Source: Bacteriovorax stolpii | Lineage (GTDB): Bacteria; Bdellovibrionota; Bacteriovoracia; Bacteriovoracales; Bacteriovoracaceae | Direction of reading: 5' to 3' | Assembly (NCBI GenBank): GCA_945862475.1 | Contig: CAMAYW010000025.1 | Location: 1-12,693, forward strand | Length of the DNA: 12,693 nucleotides | Shown here: positions 1 to 6,162 of the stretch, in pieces | How positions within the stretch are numbered: position 1 is the stretch's first letter | Layout: every line of letters starts with the position of its first letter | Notes under the pieces: generated by a model | The model's database searches: none | Told to the model about the DNA's origin: nothing | The model's input: only the letters and a program-made list of their open reading frames with translations | Made by a program: the position numbers and the translations under genes

Positions 1-561
1 GACGTCGCACTTTTGATGGCCGGAGGTCACTAGCCAAATATGAGAATGATCTAAAGGTAAATATTCTCGAAAAAATATTTTCTTATCCCAACTTTCAAAA
101 CTATTTTCTTTCAAAATCTTTTGATGGAGCTCTACACTCATTTTCGGAAGACGAGGGATGGAGAAATCTTTTTTCTTAGAAATCCAGACATAACTGAAAC
201 TCAAAAAGATCAATAAACTAACAATTTTTATTTTCCACCTTTTTATCAATCCCTCTGACTTCAATACCGGTAGTTCCGGAGGCAACACTTCCTCAGACTC
301 AGGAAGGGGCGGCAACTCATCAGTTTCTTGCGGCTGCTCTGCTTCAATGGTCTGGATGGTTAATTCTTGACTTCGCTCGAGTACATTTTTAAATAAAATA
401 GCGTCAGTTAACCCTTCGGCCCATAGTTTCACATCTAACGATATTTTTTTCTTTTCGTATAAGTCGATTAATTTTGCGAGCGAATATGGACCCTCATGCC
501 CTCCCGGCATCAAGATAAACCATTTTATAGAATCCTTGTCAGTCCATTCAAAATTTGACAC
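1..561 (-). CDS. GYF_2-like domain, single-pass membrane protein (partial)
   Basis: The reading frame is open to the left edge, so the 3' end is missing; 187 residues are visible. Residues about 14-62 resemble a GYF_2 (DUF4339) domain: a KWF start, HEGPYSLAKL, and KLWAEGL near the end. An acidic proline/glutamate-rich linker follows (about 66-100), then a hydrophobic segment (about 111-127) flanked by lysines, then a basic, charged region whose end is not visible. This suggests a cytoplasmic domain anchored by one helix with an extracytoplasmic C-terminus. GYF-type domains commonly bind proline-rich peptides; the partner here is unknown. No ATG precedes the domain. I chose GTG at 561 (weak gtgag upstream); TTG at 567 is also possible. 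The gene is divergent from the ureohydrolase with about 40 bp between them. The specific function is unknown. Confidence 0.7.
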   Translation of the reverse strand, partial: MSNFEWTDKDSIKWFILMPGGHEGPYSLAKLIDLYEKKKISLDVKLWAEGLTDAILFKNVLERSQELTIQTIEAEQPQETDELPPLPESEEVLPPELPVLKSEGLIKRWKIKIVSLLIFLSFSYVWISKKKDFSIPRLPKMSVELHQKILKENSFESWDKKIFFREYLPLDHSHIWLVTSGHQKCDV

Positions 562-582
562 TTTCAACTCACTACATATTTT
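555..582 (+). promoter_or_regulatory. Candidate sigma70-type promoter for the ureohydrolase gene
   Basis: A perfect -35 hexamer TTGACA (555-560) is followed after 16 bases by TATTTT (577-582, 4 of 6 consensus positions). The predicted transcript would start near 589, giving a leader of about 13 bases before the ATG at 602. The -35 overlaps the GTG start codon of the divergent partial gene. The -10 is weak, so this is a candidate only. Confidence 0.4.
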
Positions 583-601
583 TAATTAACAAGTAGATTT
601 T

Positions 602-1513
602 ATGACGAAGAGTACTATCACTCAATCACAAAAACGATATGATGAGTCTGTTGGCAAATTATTTGAACATTCGGACTCAAATTTACAAACATGTCTTTTT
701 TTGACGAGCTCCTCAGATACAGGAGTCATTAGAAATGGTGGAAGGAATGGGGCGAGATTTGCTCCTCAAGCATTTTTATCCACATTTAAAAAGTTTAGTC
801 AGGTTGAAAAATTGAAAAAATATCAATTCACGACAATAGAAACTTCAAATTCTTTCGAAGAACAAAATGATTTTCATGTGGCCCAGGGAAATGAGTCAAA
901 AAGAATGGAATCCGCCATTCGTTCACACCCAAATTCAACGATTATCCATCTTGGTGGGGGTCACGATCATATTTATCCACTGATGAAATCTCTCGCAAAT
1001 TTTTACAAGAAGTTCGTAGTGATCAATATCGACGCTCATGCAGATACTCGCACAGATTCTGACTTCCATTCAGGCACACCTTTTCGCCAATTTGGAGTGG
1101 AGTTTCCTGAAAGACTTAAGCTTTTCCAAATTGGATTAAACTCCTTTGCCAATTCATTCTCCACTATGACTCCGATAACTGGCACTAAAATGAGAATTTT
1201 ATGGGCAAACCAGTGGCACACTGAAGATTTAAAAATATTCTTTTCTGAAATAGAAAGTGAAATTGATTCATCAACCTGTGTTTTACTTAGTCTTGATGCA
1301 GATGCAATAAATGGGTCCGCTGTTCCTGGAGTTAGTGCCGTTAATCCATCCGGATTAAACCTCATTCAGTTGGGGGATATTTTGAAAAAGTATCAGCAGC
1401 TAAAACTCAGTCATTCGCCGATTCTGGGGATCTATGAACTCAACCCCCTCTATGATTCTTTAGCAGGGATAAGCATGCGAACAGTAGGTCATTTTATTTT
1501 TGAATTTTTATAA
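602..1513 (+). CDS. Ureohydrolase family protein, probable formimidoylglutamase
   Basis: This 303-residue protein belongs to the arginase/agmatinase/formimidoylglutamase superfamily of binuclear manganese amidino hydrolases. Motifs appear in the expected order: a glycine/arginine-rich entry (DTGVIRNGGRNGARFAP, 39-55), GGGHD (118-122, ligand H121), DAHAD (144-148, ligands D144, H146, D148), SLDAD (230-234, ligands D232, D234), then a PG-x-SAVNPSGL loop and ELNP (279-282). All six metal ligands are present. The GVxRNGGRxGA entry and overall length resemble HutG, which splits N-formimidoyl-glutamate to glutamate and formamide in histidine degradation. No other hut gene is in the window, so the substrate is inferred; a guanidino substrate such as agmatine is possible. 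The gene has its own candidate promoter and an intrinsic terminator, so it is probably monocistronic. The ATG at 602 has only a weak ribosome-binding sequence. Confidence 0.85.
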   Translation: MTKSTITQSQKRYDESVGKLFEHSDSNLQTCLFLTSSSDTGVIRNGGRNGARFAPQAFLSTFKKFSQVEKLKKYQFTTIETSNSFEEQNDFHVAQGNESKRMESAIRSHPNSTIIHLGGGHDHIYPLMKSLANFYKKFVVINIDAHADTRTDSDFHSGTPFRQFGVEFPERLKLFQIGLNSFANSFSTMTPITGTKMRILWANQWHTEDLKIFFSEIESEIDSSTCVLLSLDADAINGSAVPGVSAVNPSGLNLIQLGDILKKYQQLKLSHSPILGIYELNPLYDSLAGISMRTVGHFIFEFL

Positions 1514-1520
1514 AAAAAAA

Positions 1521-1548
1521 GCCCATCAATAAAGATGGGCTTTTTTTT
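1521..1548 (+). terminator. Intrinsic terminator after the ureohydrolase gene
   Basis: A perfect 7-bp stem, GCCCATC (1521-1527) with GATGGGC (1534-1540), encloses a six-base loop and is followed by eight T residues (1541-1548). Nine A residues precede the stem, so A/T pairs could extend it and the element could also work in reverse. It lies 7 bp after the stop codon and is the only clear intrinsic terminator I found in the window. Confidence 0.93.
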
Positions 1549-1678
1549 CGAGAGACACAAGAAGAAGCTAAAAAAATCCTTTCTTTAACTCCAACACACA
1601 CACACAAATACTCTAGCAATTACTATGCCAATTAACAAGGCCAAGATAAAAAAACATAGTTTCTGTTATTTTAAAAAC

Positions 1679-1741
1679 TTGACGCACACCTAAGTCAACT
1701 CAGATGTCAAAAAAACAAAAATGTCCATGCTGAAGCGTCAA
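1679..1741. repeat. Cluster of TTGAC/GTCAA motifs, operator-like
   Basis: TTGACGC (1679-1685) and GCGTCAA (1735-1741) are perfect 7-bp inverted arms. Between them lie further GTCAA copies at 1694-1698 and 1706-1710, so TTGAC-N10-GTCAA is an internal inverted pair. Four copies within 63 bp upstream of pal look like a possible protein-binding array. A 5-mer cluster could arise by chance in AT-rich DNA. Confidence 0.25.
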
Positions 1742-1792
1742 ACGGATGACTCTTTTAAAGCACATTTACGGAGTTTTATTGTCAGTTTTCAC

Positions 1793-1821
1793 TTCAAAAA
1801 ACAATTCTGAACAAGCATAAT
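1793..1821 (+). promoter_or_regulatory. Candidate promoter of the pal operon
   Basis: TTCAAA (1793-1798) and CATAAT (1816-1821) are separated by 17 bases, matching 4 and 5 of 6 consensus positions. The predicted start near 1828 gives a leader of about 50 bases. An alternative -10, TAAAAT (1830-1835), has a poorer -35. The region certainly needs a promoter because a terminator lies upstream; which hexamers are used is uncertain. Confidence 0.35.
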
Positions 1822-1876
1822 GCGAAAGATAAAATTTCTATTACGTTTTTTAATATTTCTTCAAAGGAGAAGTTAA

Positions 1877-2371
1877 ATGTTCACACGTGCTTTATTCTCT
1901 ACTCTTATGGTTGCTCTACTTGCTGTAGGCTGTGCTTCTAACAAACCAAAAAATAATCAAGATGGTGCTAATGGTGCAGGTGCAAACGCTGGACTAACTC
2001 TTGAGTTAAATGGTGACTCTGACAACAACAAAGCTGGTGGACTTAAAACTGTTTTCTTTGGTTTTGATTCTTCTAATCTTGAGTCTGACACTAAAGACGC
2101 TTTAAAAGCAAATGCTGATTATTTGAAAGCAAATTCAAACGTAGACGTACAAGTTGAAGGTCACTGCGATGAGCGTGGCGGTCGTCAATATAACCTAGCT
2201 CTAGGTGAACGTCGTGCAAAAGCTGTTCGTGAATATCTTGTAGCTCTTGGAGTTGAGTCAAAAAGAATTTCAACTATCTCTTACGGATCTGAGCGTCCTA
2301 AAGCAGAAGGCCATGATGAGTCTGCATGGACACAAAATCGTCGTGCAAACTTTGTAGTTACTGCGAAATAA
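1877..2371 (+). CDS. pal: Peptidoglycan-associated lipoprotein Pal
   Basis: This 164-residue outer-membrane lipoprotein has a signal peptide ending in the lipobox LAVGC (lipidated C19) and no aspartate at +2, consistent with outer-membrane sorting. A flexible Gly/Asn/Asp-rich linker (about 22-55) leads into an OmpA-type peptidoglycan-binding domain (about 57-163). That domain shows FGFDSSNL (61-68), EGHCDERG (94-101), the NLALGERRAKAVREYL helix (106-121), SYGSERP (135-141) and NRRANFVV (154-161). Pal anchors the outer membrane to peptidoglycan and works with TolB in constriction at division. A strong AAAGGAGA sits six bases before the ATG. Nine of ten arginines are CGT, unlike the AGA/CGA-rich neighbours, which suggests high expression. 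It heads an operon with two further envelope lipoproteins. No tolQRAB genes lie in the window. Confidence 0.96.
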   Translation: MFTRALFSTLMVALLAVGCASNKPKNNQDGANGAGANAGLTLELNGDSDNNKAGGLKTVFFGFDSSNLESDTKDALKANADYLKANSNVDVQVEGHCDERGGRQYNLALGERRAKAVREYLVALGVESKRISTISYGSERPKAEGHDESAWTQNRRANFVVTAK

Positions 2372-2377
2372 GGTTAG

Positions 2378-2680
2378 ATGAGATTCATCGTTTTCAGTTT
2401 TTTACTCATTTTAGGTTCGTGCGGTCTAACGACCACACGACCTAAAGTTGAAATGAGCCTTGCCCAAGCCGCTTTCATGGCAGCTAAAGAAGCAGGAGCA
2501 GATGTCCACGCACCCAACATTTTTCGAAAGGCTGAGGATTACTACCTGAAAGCAAAATCCTCCTACAGAAGAAAATACTTTAACAAAGCTCAAGAATACG
2601 CTCTCCTCTCAAAAAAGTACTCCGAACAAGCTGAATACCAGTCCCAAAGAAAAAAGGCACTGGAAGGTAATGCAGAATAG
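2378..2680 (+). CDS. Small DUF4398-like lipoprotein
   Basis: This 100-residue protein has a short hydrophobic signal and the lipobox LGSC (lipidated C15). The mature part is one or two amphipathic helices with alanine/tyrosine heptad-like spacing: LAQAAFMAAKEAGA (28-41), HAPNIFRKAEDYYLKAKSSY (44-63), then KYFNKAQEYALLSKKYSEQA. This matches the DUF4398 family pattern (alanines spaced around an AP motif). Such small helical lipoproteins are often found beside OmpA/Pal-type proteins. It starts six bases after the pal stop, with its ribosome-binding site overlapping that stop (taaggt), so it is probably co-transcribed and coupled. It may assist Pal or CpoB at the outer membrane, but no biochemical function can be assigned from sequence. 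Confidence 0.8.
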   Translation: MRFIVFSFLLILGSCGLTTTRPKVEMSLAQAAFMAAKEAGADVHAPNIFRKAEDYYLKAKSSYRRKYFNKAQEYALLSKKYSEQAEYQSQRKKALEGNAE

Positions 2681-2732
2681 TTAAAAATTCGCTAATATCA
2701 CTAAAGTAGCATTAAAACGAGGTTTCGATTTT

Positions 2733-3506
2733 ATGGTGAAGTTAATCCCATCTATTTTTATCCTTATACTCTCAACTGCCTGTCTTAAAACAGCAGAGCA
2801 AGTTCAGCGTGAAAAGAAATTTGAAACAATGTCTGAACAGATGGGTGATACCCAAGGCTTGATGGCAAATATTGTGTCACAAATGAAAGACCTTCAGACT
2901 CAGATTAATAAAATGAATGGCCGACTAGAGGAACTTGAACACCGTCAGGGACAATTAAATCCCGATCAAGTTCAAAAGATGAACGAAAATCTAAGCCTAC
3001 TAAAAACGCAGCAAGAGTCCCAGTCTTCTCAGATGGCGAGTATTCAAACTGAGTTAAAAGAACAAAGATCATTTATTGAAAAAGTGACATCTAGCCTGGC
3101 CTCCGTTAAAGATGGCACAGCTCAAAAAACTAGCAAAAAAAAAAGCGTTAAAGAAAATCTAGAGATTGGTCTTAAACATGTAAAACAAAACAAGTTTGAA
3201 GATGCCAGAAGAGAGCTTGAAGGATTAATCGATCATGAGGAGCTTTCACCAGGTGATAAAAATAAAGTTCTTCATGGTTTAGGCAAAGTTGAATATTTCA
3301 CAGGGAACCCTGAAAAAGCTCTCGTGTACTTCAGTAAGATTTATACCAAGTATCCAAAGGCAACTCTCGCAGCAAGCTCCTTACTCTTTATTGGTAGATC
3401 TTTAAATAAGTTAGGAAAAAAGGACGAAGCGAAAGAAGCTTTTCAAAAAGTGCTAGAAGATTACAAAGGCACCAAAGAGGCAAATGAGGCTAAACACGAA
3501 CTCTAA
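2733..3506 (+). CDS. cpoB: CpoB/YbgF-like coiled-coil TPR protein, lipidated
   Basis: This 257-residue envelope protein has a signal peptide ending in the lipobox LSTAC (lipidated C17). A long Gln/Glu/Met-rich coiled coil follows (about 30-125), then a lysine-rich hinge (131-140) and a C-terminal TPR region (about 141-257) with ALVYFSKIYTKYPKA, SLLFIGRSLNKLGK and DEAKEAFQKVLEDYKGT. This is the CpoB (YbgF) layout, a Tol-Pal partner that coordinates peptidoglycan synthesis with outer-membrane constriction. E. coli CpoB is soluble in the periplasm, so lipidation here differs. The hinge is encoded by ten consecutive A residues (3135-3144), a possible slippage site. The gene follows the small lipoprotein by 52 bp, and its 3' end overlaps tsaD by 23 bp. 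Family assignment is firm at the architecture level; the Tol-Pal role is inferred from proximity to pal. Confidence 0.85.
   Translation: MVKLIPSIFILILSTACLKTAEQVQREKKFETMSEQMGDTQGLMANIVSQMKDLQTQINKMNGRLEELEHRQGQLNPDQVQKMNENLSLLKTQQESQSSQMASIQTELKEQRSFIEKVTSSLASVKDGTAQKTSKKKSVKENLEIGLKHVKQNKFEDARRELEGLIDHEELSPGDKNKVLHGLGKVEYFTGNPEKALVYFSKIYTKYPKATLAASSLLFIGRSLNKLGKKDEAKEAFQKVLEDYKGTKEANEAKHEL
3135..3144 (+). other. A10 homopolymer inside cpoB, potential slippage site
   Basis: Ten consecutive A residues encode lysines 135-137 and the start of the next codon, exactly between the coiled coil and TPR domain. One extra A gives KKKKR then TAA (139 residues). One fewer gives KKKALKKI then TAG (142 residues). 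Both slipped products would be the lipidated coiled coil without TPRs. The tract is observed; slippage is inferred from known behaviour of A tracts of nine or more. Confidence 0.4.
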
Positions 3507-4542
3507 TACTAAAAAGAGAATTATTCTTGGAGTTGAAACGAGTTGCGATGATACGTCTCTTTGTATTCTTGAAGTAACAGAAACAACAAAAATTCTCTCT
3601 CTTAATAGCTACAACCAGGATTTCCTACTCGCCAAATGGGGAGGGGTCGTACCAGAGCTAGCAGCAAGATCTCACGTTAAAGCAATTCCACCTTTACTTG
3701 ATATTTGTTTTAAAGAAGCTGGAATTCGACCAAGTGAAGTAACAGAAGTTGCGGTGACAACTCATCCAGGCCTTGTTGGATCTCTTTTGACAGGAATAAA
3801 TCTTGCGAAAACTTTTGCCCTCATAAATGAACTACCTATTACTCCTGTCAATCATCTTTATGCTCACCTAGAGGCCATTCATTTAACCGAGGAAGTTTCC
3901 TACCCCTATTTGGGACTTCTTGTCTCAGGTGGACATACGGCCTTCATGTGGGTCAAGGGGCCGAATGAAATGGAAGTGTTGGGTACAACTCTAGATGATG
4001 CCGCTGGAGAAGCGTTCGATAAAGGTGGAAAACTTTTAGGCGTCGGTTACCCTGCAGGCAAAATGATTGATGATCTTTCTAAAAATGGAGATCGTAAAAA
4101 ATTTGATTTTCCAATCTCCTATCTTAGAGATCGACCAGGAAAAATGAGTTACTCTGGGCTTAAAACAGCTCTTCGCGTGAAGCTTAACAAAATGAATGAG
4201 GATGAGATCAAAACTGAACTATCAAATCTAGCCGCTTCATATCAGGAAGCCATTGTTCAAACACTAAAAATCAAAACAAATGAAATCATTGAAAAAGTTT
4301 TAAACCTTAATTCGAAGACATTTCATCAACCTATCGTTATAGGGGGAGGAGTCGCTTGTAATTCACGTTTAAGAACAGTGATGCAAGAAAATTTTCGGAA
4401 TGTGCATTTTGTTGCACCTCAATTTTGTACTGACAATGCTGGAATGATTGCAAACTGGGCATCAAAAGTTCCAGAGCTTCGGATTGATTTCCCACATTGC
4501 CTCTCCATCGACGCACAATCTCGTTTCGTGGAGAAAAGCTAA
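3484..4542 (+). CDS. tsaD: tRNA N6-adenosine threonylcarbamoyltransferase TsaD
   Basis: This 352-residue cytoplasmic enzyme transfers threonylcarbamoyl from threonylcarbamoyl-AMP to A37 of ANN-decoding tRNAs, working with TsaB and TsaE. Visible motifs are LGVETSCDDTS (15-25), GGVVPELAARSHV (53-65), the metal-binding pair in HLYAH (H124, H128), LVSGGHT (146-152), DDAAGEAFDKGGKLLG (171-186), KMSYSGLKTALR (220-231), GGGVACNSRLR (287-297) and CTDNAGMIA (315-323, metal ligand D317). Length is normal for the family. The ATG at 3484 lies inside the end of cpoB (23 bp overlap) with AGAGG three bases upstream. No in-frame ATG, GTG or TTG lies between it and the conserved core, so this start is effectively forced and adds about 12 residues. 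It abuts rsmA directly. Neither tsaB nor tsaE is in the window. Confidence 0.97.
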   Translation: MRLNTNSNTKKRIILGVETSCDDTSLCILEVTETTKILSLNSYNQDFLLAKWGGVVPELAARSHVKAIPPLLDICFKEAGIRPSEVTEVAVTTHPGLVGSLLTGINLAKTFALINELPITPVNHLYAHLEAIHLTEEVSYPYLGLLVSGGHTAFMWVKGPNEMEVLGTTLDDAAGEAFDKGGKLLGVGYPAGKMIDDLSKNGDRKKFDFPISYLRDRPGKMSYSGLKTALRVKLNKMNEDEIKTELSNLAASYQEAIVQTLKIKTNEIIEKVLNLNSKTFHQPIVIGGGVACNSRLRTVMQENFRNVHFVAPQFCTDNAGMIANWASKVPELRIDFPHCLSIDAQSRFVEKS

Positions 4543-5325
4543 ATGGCCCATAAATTTCCAGAAGCAAATAAAAGTTTTGGTCAACATTTCTTAAATAGTC
4601 CAAATGTTATAAGTAAAATCACCTCCCCTCTTCCAGCTGGAGTGGATGCGATTGTTGAAATCGGACCAGGTCCGGCAGTGCTAACCCCTCATTTAGCGAA
4701 CTATAAACTACCCCTCTATGTAATAGAGATGGATGAGCGGTTTGTAGAGTTACTATCACCAGTTGTTGGAAGGGAGAGAATTTTTCGGCAAGATGCTCTT
4801 CTTTTTGACTGGAAGATGTTTCTTGATGAAAATAAATTTAAATCCATCTGGCTTGTTTCAAATCTTCCCTATAACGTCAGTGTTCCGTTAACCACTTCGT
4901 TTCTTAGGATTCCTGAGATTAAGCACATGACTCTCATGTATCAGAAGGAAGTTGCTCAAAAGATTCTTCCCAACGACCCTCGAAACGCTATGGGGTCTTT
5001 GCATGCACTTACATTATCGCAGTTTGAATTAAAACATGTCGTCTATGCTCCTCCCGGGGCCTTCGTTCCACCACCTAAAGTTGACTCACAAGTTTTAGGA
5101 TTTAAGAGAAAAGACAATCCAGAAGTATCACTTGAAGAAATTGATTCTTTTGAAAAATATCTGCGACTCATTTTTTCACAAAAAAGAAAACAACTTGGCG
5201 GAATTCTAAAAAGTCATTGGGGCCAGGACGAATCATTAAGAAAATTGGCCTTGGCAAAAATCGATCCAAAAGTTAGGGCCGAAGCCTTAAGTTACACACA
5301 AGTTTTGAAATTATTCAGAAGTTAA
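4543..5325 (+). CDS. rsmA: 16S rRNA (A1518/A1519) dimethyltransferase RsmA/KsgA
   Basis: This 260-residue SAM-dependent methyltransferase dimethylates two adjacent adenosines in helix 45 of 16S rRNA, a late step of 30S assembly. Family motifs are KSFGQHFL (10-17), VEIGPGPAVLT (38-48, SAM-binding motif I), VIEMDE (60-65), QDALLFDW (83-90), the catalytic NLPYNVS (107-113), MYQKEVAQKI (132-141) and AFVPPPKVDS (173-182). The C-terminal helical domain contains FSQKRKQLGG. The ATG follows the tsaD stop with no gap; GGAG lies inside the end of tsaD about nine bases upstream, which suggests translational coupling. Length is slightly short for the family but all key motifs are intact. Confidence 0.97.
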   Translation: MAHKFPEANKSFGQHFLNSPNVISKITSPLPAGVDAIVEIGPGPAVLTPHLANYKLPLYVIEMDERFVELLSPVVGRERIFRQDALLFDWKMFLDENKFKSIWLVSNLPYNVSVPLTTSFLRIPEIKHMTLMYQKEVAQKILPNDPRNAMGSLHALTLSQFELKHVVYAPPGAFVPPPKVDSQVLGFKRKDNPEVSLEEIDSFEKYLRLIFSQKRKQLGGILKSHWGQDESLRKLALAKIDPKVRAEALSYTQVLKLFRS

Positions 5326-5355
5326 ATGAATTCTGAGTCCTCTTTTTAGTCAAAG

Positions 5356-5364
5356 TGATATATT
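5356..5364 (+). promoter_or_regulatory. Candidate extended -10 promoter for smpB
   Basis: TG-A-TATATT (5356-5364) matches an extended -10 element, with 5 of 6 positions of the -10 hexamer. I see no good -35. Transcription would start near 5371, four bases before the ATG at 5375 and after the upstream in-frame TTG at 5363. It may be an internal promoter letting smpB be expressed apart from the pal-rsmA series. Confidence 0.25.
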
Positions 5365-5374
5365 GTCGGGACTT

Positions 5375-5824
5375 ATGGGAATCAAAATCATCTGTAAAAA
5401 CCAACGTGCAGGACATGACTTCTTTATTGAAGACAAATACGAATGCGGCATTGCGTTACAGGGTACAGAAGTGAAATCCCTAAGACTCGGAAAAGGCATG
5501 ATTAATGAGGCCTTTGTTACCTTCGACTCTAATGGAGAGGCATGGCTCCAAAACTCAACAATTCCTCATTATGAATTTGGGAATATAAACAATCACCCTG
5601 AAACGAGAAAACGTAAGTTATTGTTAAAACGTGAAGAAATTCATCAGATCGAGAAAAAAATGGCAACGAAAGGATTTACGGTTATTCCTCTCGCTCTTTA
5701 TTTCAAAGATAGCCTCGTAAAATGTGAAATCGCGTTGGCCAAAGGTAAAAAACTCTATGATAAGCGTGACACAACTGCTAAAAGAGACGTCGAGCGAAAA
5801 ATAAGACAAGGACAATTCGAATAA
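5375..5824 (+). CDS. smpB: SsrA-binding protein SmpB
   Basis: This protein of 149 residues binds tmRNA and brings it to stalled ribosomes for trans-translation. Diagnostic segments are NQRAGHDFFIED (9-20), GIALQGTEVKSLR (25-37), a beta-barrel core, RKRKLLLKREEI (78-89), TVIPLALYFKD (102-112) and the AKGKKLYDKR motif (122-131). A basic C-terminal tail follows, which in the family enters the mRNA channel. I chose ATG at 5375 because homologues begin only a few residues before this core and GGGA lies just upstream. A TTG at 5363 would add four residues and would overlap the candidate -10. The stop codon overlaps the next ATG by one base (TAATG). No ssrA gene is visible in the window. Confidence 0.96.
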   Translation: MGIKIICKNQRAGHDFFIEDKYECGIALQGTEVKSLRLGKGMINEAFVTFDSNGEAWLQNSTIPHYEFGNINNHPETRKRKLLLKREEIHQIEKKMATKGFTVIPLALYFKDSLVKCEIALAKGKKLYDKRDTTAKRDVERKIRQGQFE

Positions 5825-6162
5825 TGGAACCAACTTTCGAAAACGTGAGAAGTATCTATCCTTTGAATCAAACGAAAACTTTTTCAAACGAAGAGGCCCT
5901 GGAGCTTGTGCCTTTGTTAATGCACATTTCTGCTAAAACAAAGAGGGATTTAAATGTCCTCAACTCTCAACTCTCTTTTCATAAAACGAATTCAGATAAA
6001 GCGATTGCAATACAAGAGAAGATCAACTTATCTCTCCAAACATGGTCAGATAAAGTGAGACGACTGGGTGCCATTCCCGTCTCTTTATGCAAAGTTCGAA
6101 TTCCCGGTGAGGAAGGACAGTATCTTTGGGAATATCCAGAGAATCGTCTTTTTATGCACTAA
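5824..6162 (+). CDS. Small DUF2203-like protein of unknown function
   Basis: This 112-residue soluble protein has no signal peptide or membrane segment. It begins its conserved part with TFSNEEALELVPLL (19-32), followed by a helical region (about 33-80). It ends with KVRRLGAIPVSLCKVRIPGEEGQYLWEYPENRLFMH in pieces: LGAIP (81-85), GQYLWEYPE (98-106) and a terminal histidine. This resembles DUF2203 (an F-T-x-EEA-x-x-L-P start, a long helix pair, an LG-x-x-K/P segment and a W...H end), but the match is distant and I made it by eye. Its ATG overlaps the smpB stop by one base, so its translation is probably coupled to smpB. Its 3' end overlaps the opposing transporter gene by 11 bp. The function is unknown. 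Confidence 0.7.
   Translation: MEPTFENVRSIYPLNQTKTFSNEEALELVPLLMHISAKTKRDLNVLNSQLSFHKTNSDKAIAIQEKINLSLQTWSDKVRRLGAIPVSLCKVRIPGEEGQYLWEYPENRLFMH

Larger units (their letters stand above)
1549..1876. other. Gene-free intergenic region upstream of pal
   Basis: This stretch of about 330 bases holds no credible coding sequence and no RNA gene that I recognise. It has a short (AC)n run near 1594-1606, a cluster of TTGAC/GTCAA motifs between 1679 and 1741, a candidate promoter near 1793-1821 and a strong ribosome-binding site (AAAGGAGA, 1863-1870) six bases before the pal ATG. Its length contrasts with the tight spacing elsewhere, so it is the most likely place for regulation of the envelope operon. 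Confidence 0.6.

Noticed and set aside
1036..1365. Minus-strand frame of about 110 codons inside the ureohydrolase gene
   Set aside because: It lies wholly antisense to a well-supported enzyme gene and shows no domain; it is a mirror of the real coding frame.
1594..1606. (AC)n run, with a similar (GT)n run near 12593-12604
   Set aside because: These are short, simple dinucleotide runs with no flanking similarity; they do not look like paired repeats of a mobile element.
5363..5374. TTG start for smpB, four residues upstream
   Set aside because: An ATG at the family-typical position follows, and the TTG overlaps the candidate -10 element.
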